From positions 872,010-936,009 of the forward strand of contig JAAOOA010000147.1 in assembly GCA_012861695.1 (NCBI GenBank): a stretch of DNA of 64,000 nucleotides, read 5' to 3'. The notes beneath the pieces are model-generated. The model searched no databases. It had not been told where the DNA came from and saw only the letters and a list, made by a program, of their open reading frames with translations. The DNA is from Trematomus loennbergii (lineage: Eukaryota; Chordata; Actinopteri; Perciformes; Nototheniidae). This document shows, piece by piece, positions 12,246-23,311 of the stretch (positions are counted from its first letter, which is position 1; each line of letters starts with the position of its first letter). Both the position numbers and the translations under genes were made by a program.

Positions 12246-12738
12246 GAGAATAAAGCATTGTTTTATTTTCTGAAGTTGCCTTAACTGGGCGTTTAAAAAC
12301 CTCTCAGATCAAACTTATTCTCAACAAGGTCACTTCAACTCAGCAAATAACTCAGTGAGTAACAAGGGTGTCTATCATCAGATTATTAATCAGTTCCAAA
12401 GCTACTAAACAACGCATACACTCTTTAAAGTCTCAGTTGGTGTCTTTAACACCTTAGTGGACATCTTCTCCCAGAGGAGAGAGGAAGATAAAAAGAGAGT
12501 GATGGACGGAGAGAGGGAGACCTCACCTCCTTATTCTGAGGATCTACTTCACCGGCTGCAGCAATTAACCCCTCGTTCCTCCGGGGAGCCATTAGCAGGT
12601 AGAAGAGCCTTTAAAATTGCATATGGCTGCAATTAGGGGCGAGAAAGTGATGAAATGATTTGGCTTGGATTCTTCTGTATGGATCTTCTTTAGGAAACGG
12701 CCCTTTTTAAAAATTGGAATCAAAAGAGAAAAGTGCCT
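12246..12738. other. Non-coding; AATTA-bearing island
   Basis: About 12550-12650 has ctgcagcaattaacccctcg and gcatatggctgcaattaggg, non-repetitive and reminiscent of conserved enhancer sequence. There is no coding signal. Confidence 0.35.
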
Positions 12739-13665
12739 AAGTCTCTCCTCATCTACTCTCCTCGTGTCCTCTCTTCTACTCTTTCACTCTTCCCTCATTC
12801 CCTTTTCTTCTTGTTCCCTATCCTACCTCCGGCCCTTTTCTCCCCTACTCACCTTTTCCTTTCCTTTTCATTTAACTTTCCTTTCCTTGCTCCTTTCCTA
12901 TTTTTATTATGTTCTCTCCTGTCCTTACTGTCCTATTCACTTCTCTTCTTCCTTTCCTTCCTTTCCCCCTTTACTCTTCATCTCCTCCTTTCTCCTCTCG
13001 TTCACTCTTTCCTTAGTTCCTCTCCTCTTCGCTCCCCTTACATCCCCCTTCTACCCTCCTTCATTTATTTCCCTTTTGTTCCCTTTCTTATACCTCCTCT
13101 CCTCGCATCTCGTCTCCTCTTATTTACCTCTCATTCTTTCCTTTCCTTGCTCTTCTCCTTCTTGTTTTATTTCATCTTCTTTCCCATCCTTACTGTACTC
13201 TTCCCTTTAATCTTTATCTCCTATCTCCTATCTCCTCTCTTTCACTCTTTCATAGTGTTCCTCTCCTCTTTCCTTTCCCCTTTTCTTATATCTTATTGTT
13301 CTCCTCCTCCACTCTCTTCACTTTGACCTCTCTCCATCCATCTCTCTTTTCTCCCTCCTTGCTGCCGTTCCTTCTTTTTCCTCGTCTCCTTTCCTCTCTT
13401 CTCTCCACCCTTCCTTAACTCTCCTTTTTCCTTTTTAATCGTGCCATATGTTCCTTCCTCTCTCCTTCCTCTCCTCCCACTCCTTCTCTGTGCTTTCCTC
13501 AACTCTTAGTTTTACCTCTCCTCATTTGCTCCTTCATTATTTCCTCTCCTCTTCTGTTCCCTCCCTTTAATCCTCATTCCTCTTTCCTCCCTTTTTCCAT
13601 TTCCTCTTCGCTCTTCTCTTCTCCTTTTGAATACCTTACCTCTCAACTCCTCTCCTCTTCCCTGC
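12739..13665. repeat. Polypyrimidine tract, about 0.9 kb
   Basis: The plus strand is overwhelmingly C and T, built from ctcctt, cctttcctt and ctctcct words with no fixed period. Ser/Leu/Phe/Pro-rich open frames across it (12665-13210, 12733-13326) are composition artefacts. Such asymmetric tracts can form triplex DNA. Confidence 0.93.
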
Positions 13666-13885
13666 AATAACAGAAGGATATGGCTTAAGCATCTGTGTCA
13701 TCAGTGCAGATTAACGCTCTAATAATATTCACAGATGTCATTTAAAAATTCTCCATTTGTTTATTTTTGATCTCCGTCTTCCCGTCGTTTCGCTTCTCTG
13801 TCGTTTACACCTCCTCCTTCCTCTGGAGTGATCACTGACTTCAAAGCAGCCACTTACTGTAAGAACGCCTGTCTCATTGGACTCT

Positions 13886-13886
<1 letters not shown>

Positions 13887-13937
<51 letters not shown>

Positions 13938-13967
13938 ACACACGCACGCACGCACGCACGCACGCAC

Positions 13968-14024
<57 letters not shown>

Positions 14025-14055
14025 CACACACGCGCACACACGCACACGCACACAC

Positions 14056-14099
<44 letters not shown>
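13887..14099. repeat. Compound (CA)n/(CG-CA)n/(CATA)n microsatellite
   Basis: About 213 bp: pure CA, a (cacg)n segment around 13943-13975, a second CA run, then a (TACACA)n segment at about 14056-14090. All open frames crossing it are repeat translations. Confidence 0.98.
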
Positions 14100-14999
14100 T
14101 CCAACAGCAGTGTTTTTTAATCATCCTTAATCGGGATAATTACACATGAGAGGAGCTAAATGAGCGAAGGGTTGAGTAAAAAATCAGGGCAGGACATCGA
14201 GAGCTCCGAGAAGAAGGAGCGAGGAAGTGCTTCCTGACATGTTTCTTCATTTGCTTATTATTTTGCTGCTGTAGTTGTTTGTTTACTCATTAAGGATAAT
14301 CCAATTAAAGCACTTAAGAGCAGCTTAAGAAGAAGCGCACACACACGCACGCACGCACGCACACACACACACACCCTCAGAGTGGGTCCAGTCTTGGAGA
14401 GAGGACAGGTTGTGGGGGGCTCGGCTGCAGGAAGGTGTGCCAGGGCCTCAGGGCGGCGAGACCATAACATGCCTCCATGTTGGCTCCATGTTGGCTCCAT
14501 GTTGGCTCTGGAGCCGGTCAGTCGCCTGCCCCCCCCCCCGCGGCTCTCTCCTGTCGTGTGTTGGCTGACTGCTCCCCCCGTGCACATATGCCCACTTACA
14601 CTGTGTTCCTCTCTAATTAGCTGCTCTTGTCCACACCGGCGCTCAGGCTTTGTTGAAACATTGCTAACCCTTTCTGGCATGTTCTCCTTGTGTAAAAGTG
14701 AATCCTGCTCATATGCAGAGGATGCAAGGAAAGTGGTGCAGTGATGAGTCCTAAAACCTGGAAAAGACTTAGCATTTGACCTCTTCCGGTTCCTGCTGAA
14801 CAAAGACGTTCTAAGTACCAAAGACATGTGTTCACCAGTGAGATATCATTGATCATGATATATAAATTATTCAATTTAGCAATGCAGTAATCCTAGCGGT
14901 GTATTGCAGAAATGTGTCCGAAAACCTAGAAATGACTTGCATGATCACTTCTGTTCACTCGTCTTGACGTTAAAGGTTTTTTAAACGTGGTTAGAAGCA
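14100..14999. other. Non-coding; ATTA island, CA/CG run and 11-bp tandem
   Basis: ATTA-rich unique sequence flanks 14111-14150 and 14246-14315. A mixed (CA)/(CG-CA) run is at 14336-14374. Three tandem copies of an 11-bp unit (catgttggctc) lie at about 14476-14508. Poly-C at about 14530. Open frames at 14258-14827 and 14382-14744 overlap on opposite strands and show no domain. Confidence 0.45.
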
Positions 15000-15003
15000 T
15001 TAA

Positions 15004-15970
15004 AGGGGACCTATCATGCAAAATGCACTTTTGTACGTCTTTTATACATGAATATGTGTCCCCGGTGTTCCAGGGAACTCACCAAGTGTCAGAAAACACA
15101 ACCCTCTCTATTTTCCTCCATACCCAAATCTCTAAAAAAGGGGCTGCAACGGATCTGATAAAAACTGATCCAGATTTGAACACTGTCCTGACGTCAGGAC
15201 GGTGGCGCTACGGCTATTGGGCCAACTCCACCAATCAGGAGAATGTGGGATTGGGCCACGGCCGGCCATTGCAGCTCAAAAGTGCTGGAGACGCTGTAGT
15301 ACATATGCCAGGCCTGTAAGTGGCGCTGTAGTCTGCCACAAAAGCAGCAAAGAAGACTTCCCGCCCATAGTTACCATGGTTACCCTTCTGTTTATTCTCC
15401 GCTGTGGCTTTTTTTCTCCCTCCCCGAGGCAAGCGTTTGCTCCCGCTGCTTTAATTCAATGCAATCCCTCCCCGTCGAGGCAAGCACTGTAATTCTCTCC
15501 GGTTAGTCCACCAGCAGATGACAAACACCCACCTCTCCGCCTCTTCCAAGGAACGAGGGGACCGTGCGGCAGAGTTTCAGTTTCAGTTTCTTTCGCCGGT
15601 CAAGATGTCCGTTAAAGTTTAAATCTTCCGGACAAAATTAGAAAAGTGCCGGTCAAAGGTCTTCTTTGTTATTTATTGAGCTTTAAAACAAATGAATAAC
15701 GACTCTATATAATAAAACACGGAGGACGGAGATCTCTTTTTCTCCCCCTCTTCTGACAGCCCAGCAGCTGATCAGAGCACGTCCCCTCTCCTGCAGGGGG
15801 GCGTGGTCAGCAGAATCAGACCCGTAGACAGCAAACAGCACATAGAGCGAAATGAGGCATGGCTAAAATGCATGATCTGTTTGGTATTTTGAAAACAGAA
15901 ACGTATAAATATACCTTATATAGGTATGGCCCTACAATATATCATTTAAATATAGCATGATAGGTCCACT
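15004..15970 (+). mobile_element. TTAA-type element, family B copy 2 (967 bp, long form)
   Basis: TTAA lies at 15000-15003 and 15971-15974, with TIRs AGGGGACCTATCATGC on the left and AGTGGACCTATCATGC on the right strand. The ends match copies 1 and 3 closely, but this copy has roughly 480 bp of extra interior (about 15320-15840), so the 488-bp copies look like internally deleted forms. The extra part is GC-richer and has no convincing transposase frame. A CRE-like palindrome lies at 15187-15198. Confidence 0.9.
15187..15198. promoter_or_regulatory. CRE-like palindrome in family B copy 2
   Basis: CCTGACGTCAGG, with a caccaatcagg CCAAT-type motif about 30 bp downstream. It is in the same position within the element as in copies 1 and 3. 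Confidence 0.5.
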
Positions 15971-15974
15971 TTAA

Positions 15975-17143
15975 ATAAAGTCTTTGGTTAACACAAGCTA
16001 ATGAGTATTTCACGTTTTGTTCTACGACATAAAATACATCAGTAAATACCTCACTCGTGAATGCCAAAGAAGTCAAAATGTAACTTAGCGTTGGTGATGC
16101 GTAGCAATGTGGCAATTAGCCTTATTACTTCTGCTGATATAATTTACGCTTCAAAAATCACAAAGTTGTGTTAATATGTGGAAGGTATCCTGCTGAACGA
16201 CACGTGTAAGTATCATAAACGTTTGTTTGCCACAGAGCTTATTCTCCGCAGTATACCGAAATCTGTAGAGTAATCTGATTACATCTTTTGTTCACGTATC
16301 TGTAAGGGTTACCTTTCTTCTATCACATATCCATGTATTTCGTTACTCCCTAACTTGGTGACCAACCCTTTACTCAGATTTCATTACTCTCTAACCAAAT
16401 CAACTATTATCTTTTTTTCTCTTTGTTAATTCTTCTTCCTGCGATAGAGGAAGGGAGCGAGGCGGAGACGATGAGAGCGACTCCACTTTAGAGTTTGATC
16501 ATTAATTATTAGTCTGTGGTTCCTCTGAGGAGAGGAGCTGATGACAGCTAATTAAGGATGAAGTGATGTATATGCTCTCTCCCCCTCTCTCTGTTTCCTC
16601 CTCCTCCCTCCCTCATCTCTCCCAGCCCACCTGCCAAATCATATGCTGCCGCTATAGACAGTAAATATCCAGAATAAATGTAAGAGGACAACAGCATCTC
16701 CCATTGTGTTTACCACATGCTTCAGTGATCCTTCTGCAGTGTTGCTAAATATGGAGGATTTTGTTTGGGGGTCATTCAGATGACTTCATGGAAACAGGGG
16801 TTGAAATATTGGAGGTGTTTAAAAGTACAAGCCTGGCTTTACTCCATATTGTTCTTGTCAATAAATCCACTAAAAACAACAATCCTTAAATCTGGCTCTT
16901 AATACTTTCTGACTTCCACATCCTGTCTGGCTTTCAGGACTAAGCTCATTTGATTTTGCAGAAGATATAAATCTCTAAAAGTTTATAGTTACATTTTTGA
17001 AAATATATAATTAAGGGGTTGATTGTGCTTTTGTTAGGGACTATTTTCAGTTGTGGCTTGATACCAGAGACTGTATAAAAACATTGATTCACATTTGGTA
17101 CTCTAAGTTTATGGGCTTACGGAGCGAAGTTCAGCCTGTTGAG
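15975..17143. other. Non-coding; TAATTA island
   Basis: About 16490-16560 includes gatcattaattattag and gctaattaagg in unique sequence, followed by a pyrimidine-rich stretch (16575-16625) and a further unique stretch to about 16700. No open frame of interest. Confidence 0.4.
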
Positions 17144-17231
17144 TATCTATCTATCTATCTGTCCGTCCGTCCGTCCGTCCGTCCGTCCTTCCGTCCGTCC
17201 GTCCGTCTGTCTATCTATCTATCTATCTATC

Positions 17232-17283
<52 letters not shown>
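17144..17283. repeat. Compound tetranucleotide (ATCT)n(GTCC)n(ATCT)n
   Basis: An ATCT run is followed by a GTCC run (about 17160-17203) and a longer ATCT run with one TCATC phase shift near 17230. Runs of Ser-Ile-Tyr-Leu and Ser-Val-Arg-Pro in translation come from the repeat. Confidence 0.97.
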
Positions 17284-17284
<1 letters not shown>

Positions 17285-17678
17285 GATATATGTTTGGAAA
17301 CCACTGAGGCACTATGGTAAAGAAGAGTAATGTTTTCTAATGACCTGAAACATAGTTTTGTCAATTCTATACTGCAACTTCTTTATAGTGAACATAAAGG
17401 GCTATACAGAGACAACACATCAATCCGAACCTTAAATACAACTTTTCTTAAAAGACAAAAAATGTCATCTTTAAAAATAATTTCCTGTTGCATAAACACT
17501 TTAGCAGGGAGGTCAGTGTTTGGTTTCCTCTTCATCCTGTTGTGTCGATTCTCCTCCAACCAGCTCCAGCTCAGTGACTGGCAGATAGATCATCGTGTCA
17601 CTCCGGCTTTTCTTCCTCTGCCCTCCAACAGTGAAGATGATGTCTTTATGACACGTCCTCGGGCAACAGGAGGAAAAA
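17284..17678. other. Unassigned non-coding sequence
   Basis: No recognisable gene or repeat. A frame at 17330-17716 runs into the duplicated block and has no domain signature. Confidence 0.4.
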
Positions 17679-17941
17679 GAGAGGTGGAACGAGGTGTTAT
17701 TTTTAAGGATTGTTGATGGGAAATTGTGGCACATTGACCGCTGTTGGACCTCGGCTACGGCAAGTCAAACTGGACAAACAGAGCGTGAAATAAGAAAACG
17801 ACATTTCCAGATTAAGTAACATATTCAAATTTAACCTGGACTAATTTCAGAGACTCCTACAAGATGAATAATGAGACAGGTCATTATTTTGTGCCCCCAA
17901 ACGCTTCTGTCCCCAAAACCTCTCTCTTGAATTCGTTGTGA
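17679..17941 (+). repeat. Local direct duplication, copy 1 (uninterrupted)
   Basis: Shares gagaggtggaacgaggtg, ccgctgttggacctcggcta, gagcgtgaaata and atgagacaggtcattattt with copy 2 at 18161-18680. In this copy the block caaactggacaaacagagcg is continuous, representing the empty site. The origin of the unit is unknown; it may be an uncharacterised dispersed repeat. Confidence 0.88.
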
Positions 17942-18160
17942 CATATTAATGCTTATTATGAATGAAAGTCTTAATGTTACAGATGTTTTATGTAGATTTA
18001 TGAGGCAGCTTAATTGGTAAAATGTACTTATTTTTATTAAAGGATGATGCCAACATATAATTGTCAGATATTTCATGAAAGTGCAGTTTCTATTTTGCGA
18101 TTACCACTGGATTTTCATTCAACCTTTTCTTGGCTTCATTTTTGTCAAGTTTTTTTTTGG

Positions 18161-18680
18161 GAGAGGTGGAACGAGGTGTTATTTTTAAGGATTGTTGATG
18201 GAAAATTGTGGCACATTGACCGCTGTTGGACCTCGGCTACGGCAAGACAAACTGGACAGACAGAAGACTTTTCTTTTTGCCGCTGCTTTTAATTGAACTA
18301 TTCATATCTTACACTGCACTGTAACTTTTATTCATGTATTTGTGTCGTTTAATGTTTATTTTATTATCTTTGCTTTTTAATTACTGTTTTTAAATGCCAT
18401 TTTCTTAATGTCTTTCATTTTTGTTAAGCACTTTGAATTACCTTGTGTTGAAAGATGCTATATAAATAAACTTGCCTTGCCTTTGTTTGCCTTGGACAAA
18501 CAGAGCGTGAAATAAAAAAACGACATTCCCCGATTAAGAAAACATATTCAAATTTAACCTGAACTAATTTCAGAGACTCATACAAGATGAATGATGAGAC
18601 AGGTCATTATTTGCGCCCCCAAACGCTTTTGTCCCGACGTCACCCAGCCCCAAAACCCCTCTCTCTTGAATTGGTGGTGA
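18161..18680 (+). repeat. Local direct duplication, copy 2 (interrupted)
   Basis: The two halves (about 18161-18256 and 18494-18680) match copy 1 at 17679-17941 and are separated by a LINE insertion. The second half also has about 15 bp more than copy 1 near 18636 (gacgtcacccag). Confidence 0.88.
18266..18492 (+). mobile_element. 5'-truncated LINE insertion with TSD
   Basis: The 3' part reads aagcactttgaattacc, then gatgctatataaataaactt, a typical 3' end of teleost LINE retrotransposons. It is flanked by tggacagacagaag (from 18253) and tggacaaacagagc (from 18493), a likely 13-14 bp TSD with one mismatch. The uninterrupted sister sequence at 17679-17941 supports the insertion limits. Confidence 0.82.
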
Positions 18681-19247
18681 CTCCAGCAATAGTAACACCA
18701 GTGGAGGAAATCATTTGTGCCTCCAGGCGAGTCATTACAGAAGCAGAGTGTGAGATTGCGGTGACAAAACTCTGTCTGTGGCCTGACGACCAGCCGGAGA
18801 CACTTATTACTCCATACCTCCACCTTCCCTTTCCCTACATCCACCTTTCCTTCTTCCTATACTACACCTCTGTTCCTTTCCTCACTAGGTTTCTTCCTCT
18901 TATCTCTCAAATTGTCTCTCTATTATTTCTATTTAATCATAATATCTTCTCTCCAACATGTGTCAATTCACTAAATGTTATCCTTGTACAGGTTTCACTT
19001 AGATTATCATTTTTAGGGTGAACATTTTTCTCTCATCATCCATAAGAGCACTTTATTTTTCACAACCAAAACATGATATGAAAAAAAAGCACAGAAATTC
19101 CAAAATAAGGAAGAGAAATGGCTTTTTTTGGAAACTTAAAGGGTACAAACAGTGATTCAACATACCTCAATAAACATTCAAATGTACACAAAATGCCATA
19201 CCAGATTTATTTATATTTTGTAATGTCTACGCAGGAATGAAACTGGC
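18681..19247. other. Unassigned non-coding sequence
   Basis: Pyrimidine-rich in 18800-18990, then AT-rich. An open frame at 18587-19021 crosses the repeat edge and has no domain signature. Confidence 0.4.
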
Positions 19248-19911
19248 AACCCTTAGATGCATAAGTGGGTCTTTTTTGACCCGGTGAGGTGGTTTTCTTG
19301 AAGTATCTTTGTAATTACATTTTTTATCATTTCATATTCCAGCTATTCCTCAAAAAACATGTTTTGGATATCATGCCATTCTAATTTTAAATTTACATTT
19401 TATACATTTTAAGAATTGTAGTTTTTGTATTACTACCCCAAGCTTCCATAAGTGGGTCTTTTTGGATCCGGTGAGGTGGTTTTCTTGAAGTATCTTTGTA
19501 ATTATAAAAATGTATCATTTCATATTCCAGCTATTCCTCAAAAAATATGTTTTGGATATCATGCCATTCACATTTTTAATTTACATTTTAAGAAATTGTA
19601 GTTTTTGTATTAGTACCCCAAGCTTCCATACAGTAAGTGGGTAAAAAATTACCCGCATGCATTTTCTATGGAATCCTATGGGAAAACGTTTTTTTTCAAA
19701 ATGTAAAGACATTTCTAAAATTATAATAGTGAAAAATTAAATATAAAATATTTCTAGTGTGAACCAAAATATAATACTTAATATTATACAAGAGATTTTT
19801 CTTAACCAAAATGACAAAAATGGCATAAAAACACATATTATTCTAATACGGGTCCTTATAGACCCACTTATGGAAGAGTGTACGGTCCAGTCACTCGTGC
19901 ACCTAAGGGTT
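19248..19911. mobile_element. TIR element with internal tandem units (about 664 bp)
   Basis: Left end aacccttagatgcataagtg; right end, reverse-complemented, aacccttaggtgcacgagtg. Just inside the left end is a unit starting ataagtgggtc that is repeated: 19261-19448 and 19449-19628, with a decayed third start at 19629. An inverted gacccacttatggaag lies at 19861-19876. The right end abuts ttaa. Non-autonomous; superfamily not certain. Confidence 0.78.
19261..19628. repeat. Two tandem units of 188 and 180 bp
   Basis: Both contain ggtgaggtggttttcttgaa, tatcatttcatattccagct and tatgttttggatatcatgcc-type blocks and end in ccccaagcttc. They lie inside the TIR element at 19248-19911. Confidence 0.93.
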
Positions 19912-20619
19912 AACATTTAAGTTATGATCACATGAGTAGCTCTTTCCATTTTTAAATATAGACTTTAAAATAATTGCCCATGAAATATTGTTCAGACATT
20001 CAGATTTTATTTTGATGATATAAAATGACTTTATATATTTGTATTATGATATTTAAGCCATGTTACTACCTGTATAAAATATGACTGACTGTACCTTTAA
20101 GAAAAAAAAAAAAAATCGTCTTACTTCCAGACTTTTATTATGTTGACTTTTTGACTGACAAAATCAAAACAAGACTTTTGGGCTGTTTTTGCCCACACTG
20201 GCCAGGAGGTGTCAGCTCTGTGTTGGGTAGGGGTCCGCAGCTCCACACACAATAATCGTGCACACACACGCACACACCCATTCGTACAAAGCGCTACGGC
20301 CCACTGATGTCCAGCTGCTGCTGTCAACACTTCGCTACAGCATGTAATTCACCCTCACACACAAGCGGCAGCTGAGACCTGAGAGCAGCCCCACCCCCCA
20401 ACACACACACACACACACACACACTTACACACACATATATAGAAATCTAATGGGAAAGGAGGAAATAAGAGGTGGATACGAGAGTAAGAAATGAAAGTAG
20501 ACAGAGAGGAAGTCAGAGAGCTGGACATTGTGGGTGACAGACGCACAGAGAGCCAGACAGACAAAGAGAGGGGAGTGTGTGTTTAAGTGGCCTAATCAAG
20601 GGACCGCCAAGGGAGGCTG
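19912..20619. other. Non-coding; poly-A run and short CA run
   Basis: A 15-16 bp adenine run lies at about 20101-20116 and an (AC)n run at 20400-20438. Frames on both strands in 20121-20564 lack domain signatures. Confidence 0.5.
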
Positions 20620-20693
20620 GTGTGTGTGTGTGTGTGTGCGCGCGTGCGTGCGTGCGTGTGTGCGTGTGTGCATGCATGTGTGCGTGTGTGTGT
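20620..20693. repeat. (TG)n/(CG-TG)n microsatellite
   Basis: A TG run grades into gcgcgtgcg and gcatgcatg variants. Confidence 0.95.
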
Positions 20694-20854
20694 TTGGGCA
20701 GGGGGAGGCTGGACAGACTGCGTCCAAGTTCCCCTGCAATTATCAACTTACCCATCCTCCCCCCTGCTCCGCCTCCCCCTTCATCCCCTGAGAGACCCAA
20801 GCTGCTGTACCCATCAACAACTCATTCAGGCTTTAACAAAGCAGCACCACGCCT

Positions 20855-21015
<161 letters not shown>

Positions 21016-21280
21016 TTTTTACAACTGTGCAGCCAGTTGATGCTGAGTTAATTTCTACGGGAGAATCGTTTGAAAACAATTGTCCAGAATTAGAGGGAAA
21101 ACGTGTGATGTCTTTTTTGGGAGGTTGTGTGTTAGAAGTGCGATTTTTAGTTGAGTTATTGATAATCACACACTATTTTGGGAACCCTTTAATCGTTTAA
21201 GTGATTTTATTTTGCATGCAGAAATAGCATCTCAAATATAATTGCTCTAACCTGTTTTATAGATTGAATTAAACGTACTG

Positions 21281-21415
21281 TAAAGGGGTCCTAATAAAGT
21301 CAGGGGGGGGGGGGTGAGAGAAATGTAGCCTTTGCAGACCATTTACATGCACACAACCCTATAACACACTACAGGAAATGGAAAACCCTCAAAAAGCTTA
21401 AACGGGTCCCTTTAA
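21281..21415 (+). mobile_element. TTAA-type MITE, family D copy 2, internally deleted
   Basis: Left end taaaggggtcctaataaag; right end aacgggtcccTTTAA at about 21402-21415. It shares agaccatttacatgcacaca and cactacaggaaatgg with other D copies. A run of about 12 G lies at 21303-21314. The left TTAA is degraded. Confidence 0.75.
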
Positions 21416-22399
21416 GGAAGCAGGTTAATAGCTTTTTGTAGTTTTTTTCCCTAAATCAAACATGAGAAAACTAATCCTATAATTTCGTTTTAAACATTTT
21501 TCCACATTTTTATTTTGTAGGTATTCTCTTCTCAGTTTGGTTGCAAAGGTCACATCAAACATCTGTTAGGGGAACAAGCTGTTTTAATAGACTCTAACCC
21601 CTGTAACAGAAGCATTTTATGTGGGAACCCATGCCCTATCCTGCCTACTTTTACAGTACAAAACAAGGGAACTCGCTGTGAGTGTGTGTGTCTGTAAATG
21701 GCTGGCGTGTGCCGCTCCACACGCTGAACATGCCCCGGGGCCATCATCTCACCTTCGGCCCCCTAAATGAGTAGCGCTCACTGTGTGTGTATGAACAATA
21801 TATTCATTTGTGCCTCTGTGTTTTGTGAGTGTCTGTGTGTGTGTCTGTGTGTCTGTGTGTGTCTGTGTGTGTTTGTTCGCTAAGCCTTCAGTAATAAGGT
21901 TGGCCATGGTGCATCAGAGATAAGGCATTAGGCTGTTGACCTTCGACCTCTAGCTCTTTTTAATACGGAAAACCAGTCACTAACACCCAGGAGAGCCATG
22001 TTTAAGAGGCGCAAACTGCTTAATGAAATCAGTTTGTGTGTGTGTGCGTGTGTGTGTGGTAATTGAGCCAGCTTTATAAAGCAGCTGTATTTAAAGTGTT
22101 GTCTTGCATTCAGAATTAGCTTTAATAATAAGGGTTTTTCAAGATGATTAAATCAGGAACAACAATAGGAACCAAAAAGTCAGCTGTCACTTGTTTGGTT
22201 GCCACTTGACTCCACAGACTGCAGGATTTGTTGTTTATTGTAGCTCCACATCTATTACAAGACCCCTTATATAAATAATATATTGATATTTGCTGGTTTA
22301 TTTATGTCTTAATTGGTGCTTTGTGATGGTAAATGGTCCTCAAAGGCCAGCTAACCAAGGGTGAAGAGGTCGAAAAGAGTTAATTCCCAGACGATATAA
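21416..22399. other. Non-coding; short TG runs and possible island
   Basis: Short GT/CTGT runs at 21660-21700 and 21830-21872. About 21885-22140 is normal-complexity DNA with ttaatacgg, gcttaatgaaatc, ggtaattgagcc and gctttaataataag, interrupted by a short TG run; a candidate conserved element by texture only. Confidence 0.4.
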
Positions 22400-22690
22400 T
22401 CTTCTGAATGAATTTTCATTATAAATATCAAACTAAAGCTCAAACACATCCACTGAACGAAGATTCTGAAGTAAAATATACATTTCTCCCTAACAATGTA
22501 ATCAAACACATTTTAACGGCAAAACTATGGTTAGATTTTCCACTAAAAATGTATTTTGTGTCTGCCGTGTTTCTTGTTCTCACACAGGGAAAGTTGACGA
22601 TCATGGACGCTGGCTTAAAGAAATGAATAGGAGACTAAAACATCACCATTTTAGAGGTGTTTTTGTGAAGCTACGTTTTGCCCTGCAGAC
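22400..22690 (+). mobile_element. Diverged third copy of the long-arm family
   Basis: Similar to about 7575-7800 of the right arm of the long inverted repeat: tataatcttc, acacatccactg, gattct then aaatataca, tcaaacacattttaacggc and ttagaggtg are in the same order. Many substitutions and indels suggest an older insertion. Ends are not defined. Confidence 0.6.
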
Positions 22691-22860
22691 CAAAGTAGCT
22701 ATTACACATATTTATGTGACACTGGGTTGGCATACCTCGACCTTATAGTGTACAACTCATATTTGGTAAATTTACCTCTAAAAAAAAACCTTTAGGATGA
22801 AGGAAGTTCTGTCTCATTATATCTTATCTTGTCAATAAGGACTTCACTTCTGCATTGTTT

Positions 22861-22862
<2 letters not shown>

Positions 22863-22911
<49 letters not shown>
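22863..22911. repeat. (TG)n microsatellite
   Basis: A pure TG run immediately left of the telomere-like repeat element. Confidence 0.97.
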
Positions 22912-23190
22912 CCTAGCATTACTATACTTGTGGGGACCTAAATCTGTTTACACAGTCACGTGTGGGGACTCGCCTCCCTTATGGGGACAAAATGGAGGTC
23001 CCCATGAGGGGAATCATTAATTTTAGGGTGAAGACTTGGTTAGGGTAAGGGTTAGGGTAAGGGTTAGGGTAAGGGTAAGGTTATGGGTTAGGGTTAGGGT
23101 TAGGCATGTGTTGTTTATGGTTAAGGTTAGGATAAGTCTCCAGGAAATGCATGTAAGTCAATGTAATGTCCCCTGAAGTGATGTATACAT
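22912..23190. repeat. Dispersed tggggacc repeat with telomere-like array
   Basis: Begins near gcctagcattactatacttg and carries several tggggac/gtcccc words (tgtggggactcgcc, aatggaggtccccatgaggg, aatgtcccctgaag). These flank a hexamer array at 23024-23106. Similar repeats with the same layout are, to my knowledge, widespread in teleost introns. It is bounded by TG runs on both sides. Confidence 0.65.
23024..23106 (+). repeat. Telomere-like (TTAGGG)n / (TAAGGG)n array
   Basis: Alternating ggttagggtaag and ggttagggttag units, imperfect. It lies within a dispersed repeat rather than at a chromosome end, so it is a repeat-borne array and not evidence of a telomere. Confidence 0.85.
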
Positions 23191-23231
23191 GGTGTGTGTG
23201 TGTGGTGTGTGTTGTTGTGTGTGTGTGGTGT

Positions 23232-23311
<80 letters not shown>

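Noticed and set aside
12665..13326. Two overlapping frames of 181 and 197 residues rich in Ser, Leu, Phe and Pro, looking like membrane proteins
   Set aside because: They are translations of a pyrimidine-rich tract, which removes stop codons and yields Ser/Leu/Phe/Pro in any frame.
14258..14827. 189-codon minus-strand frame overlapping a 120-codon plus-strand frame
   Set aside because: Neither has a domain, splice context or codon pattern of a gene; the minus-strand frame runs through a CA/CG repeat.
19261..19628. Regular repeats resembling a CRISPR array
   Set aside because: Units are 180-188 bp, adjacent with no unique spacers, and in a eukaryotic transposon.
23024..23106. Telomere repeats suggesting a chromosome end
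   Set aside because: The array is short, imperfect and embedded in a dispersed repeat with normal sequence on both sides.
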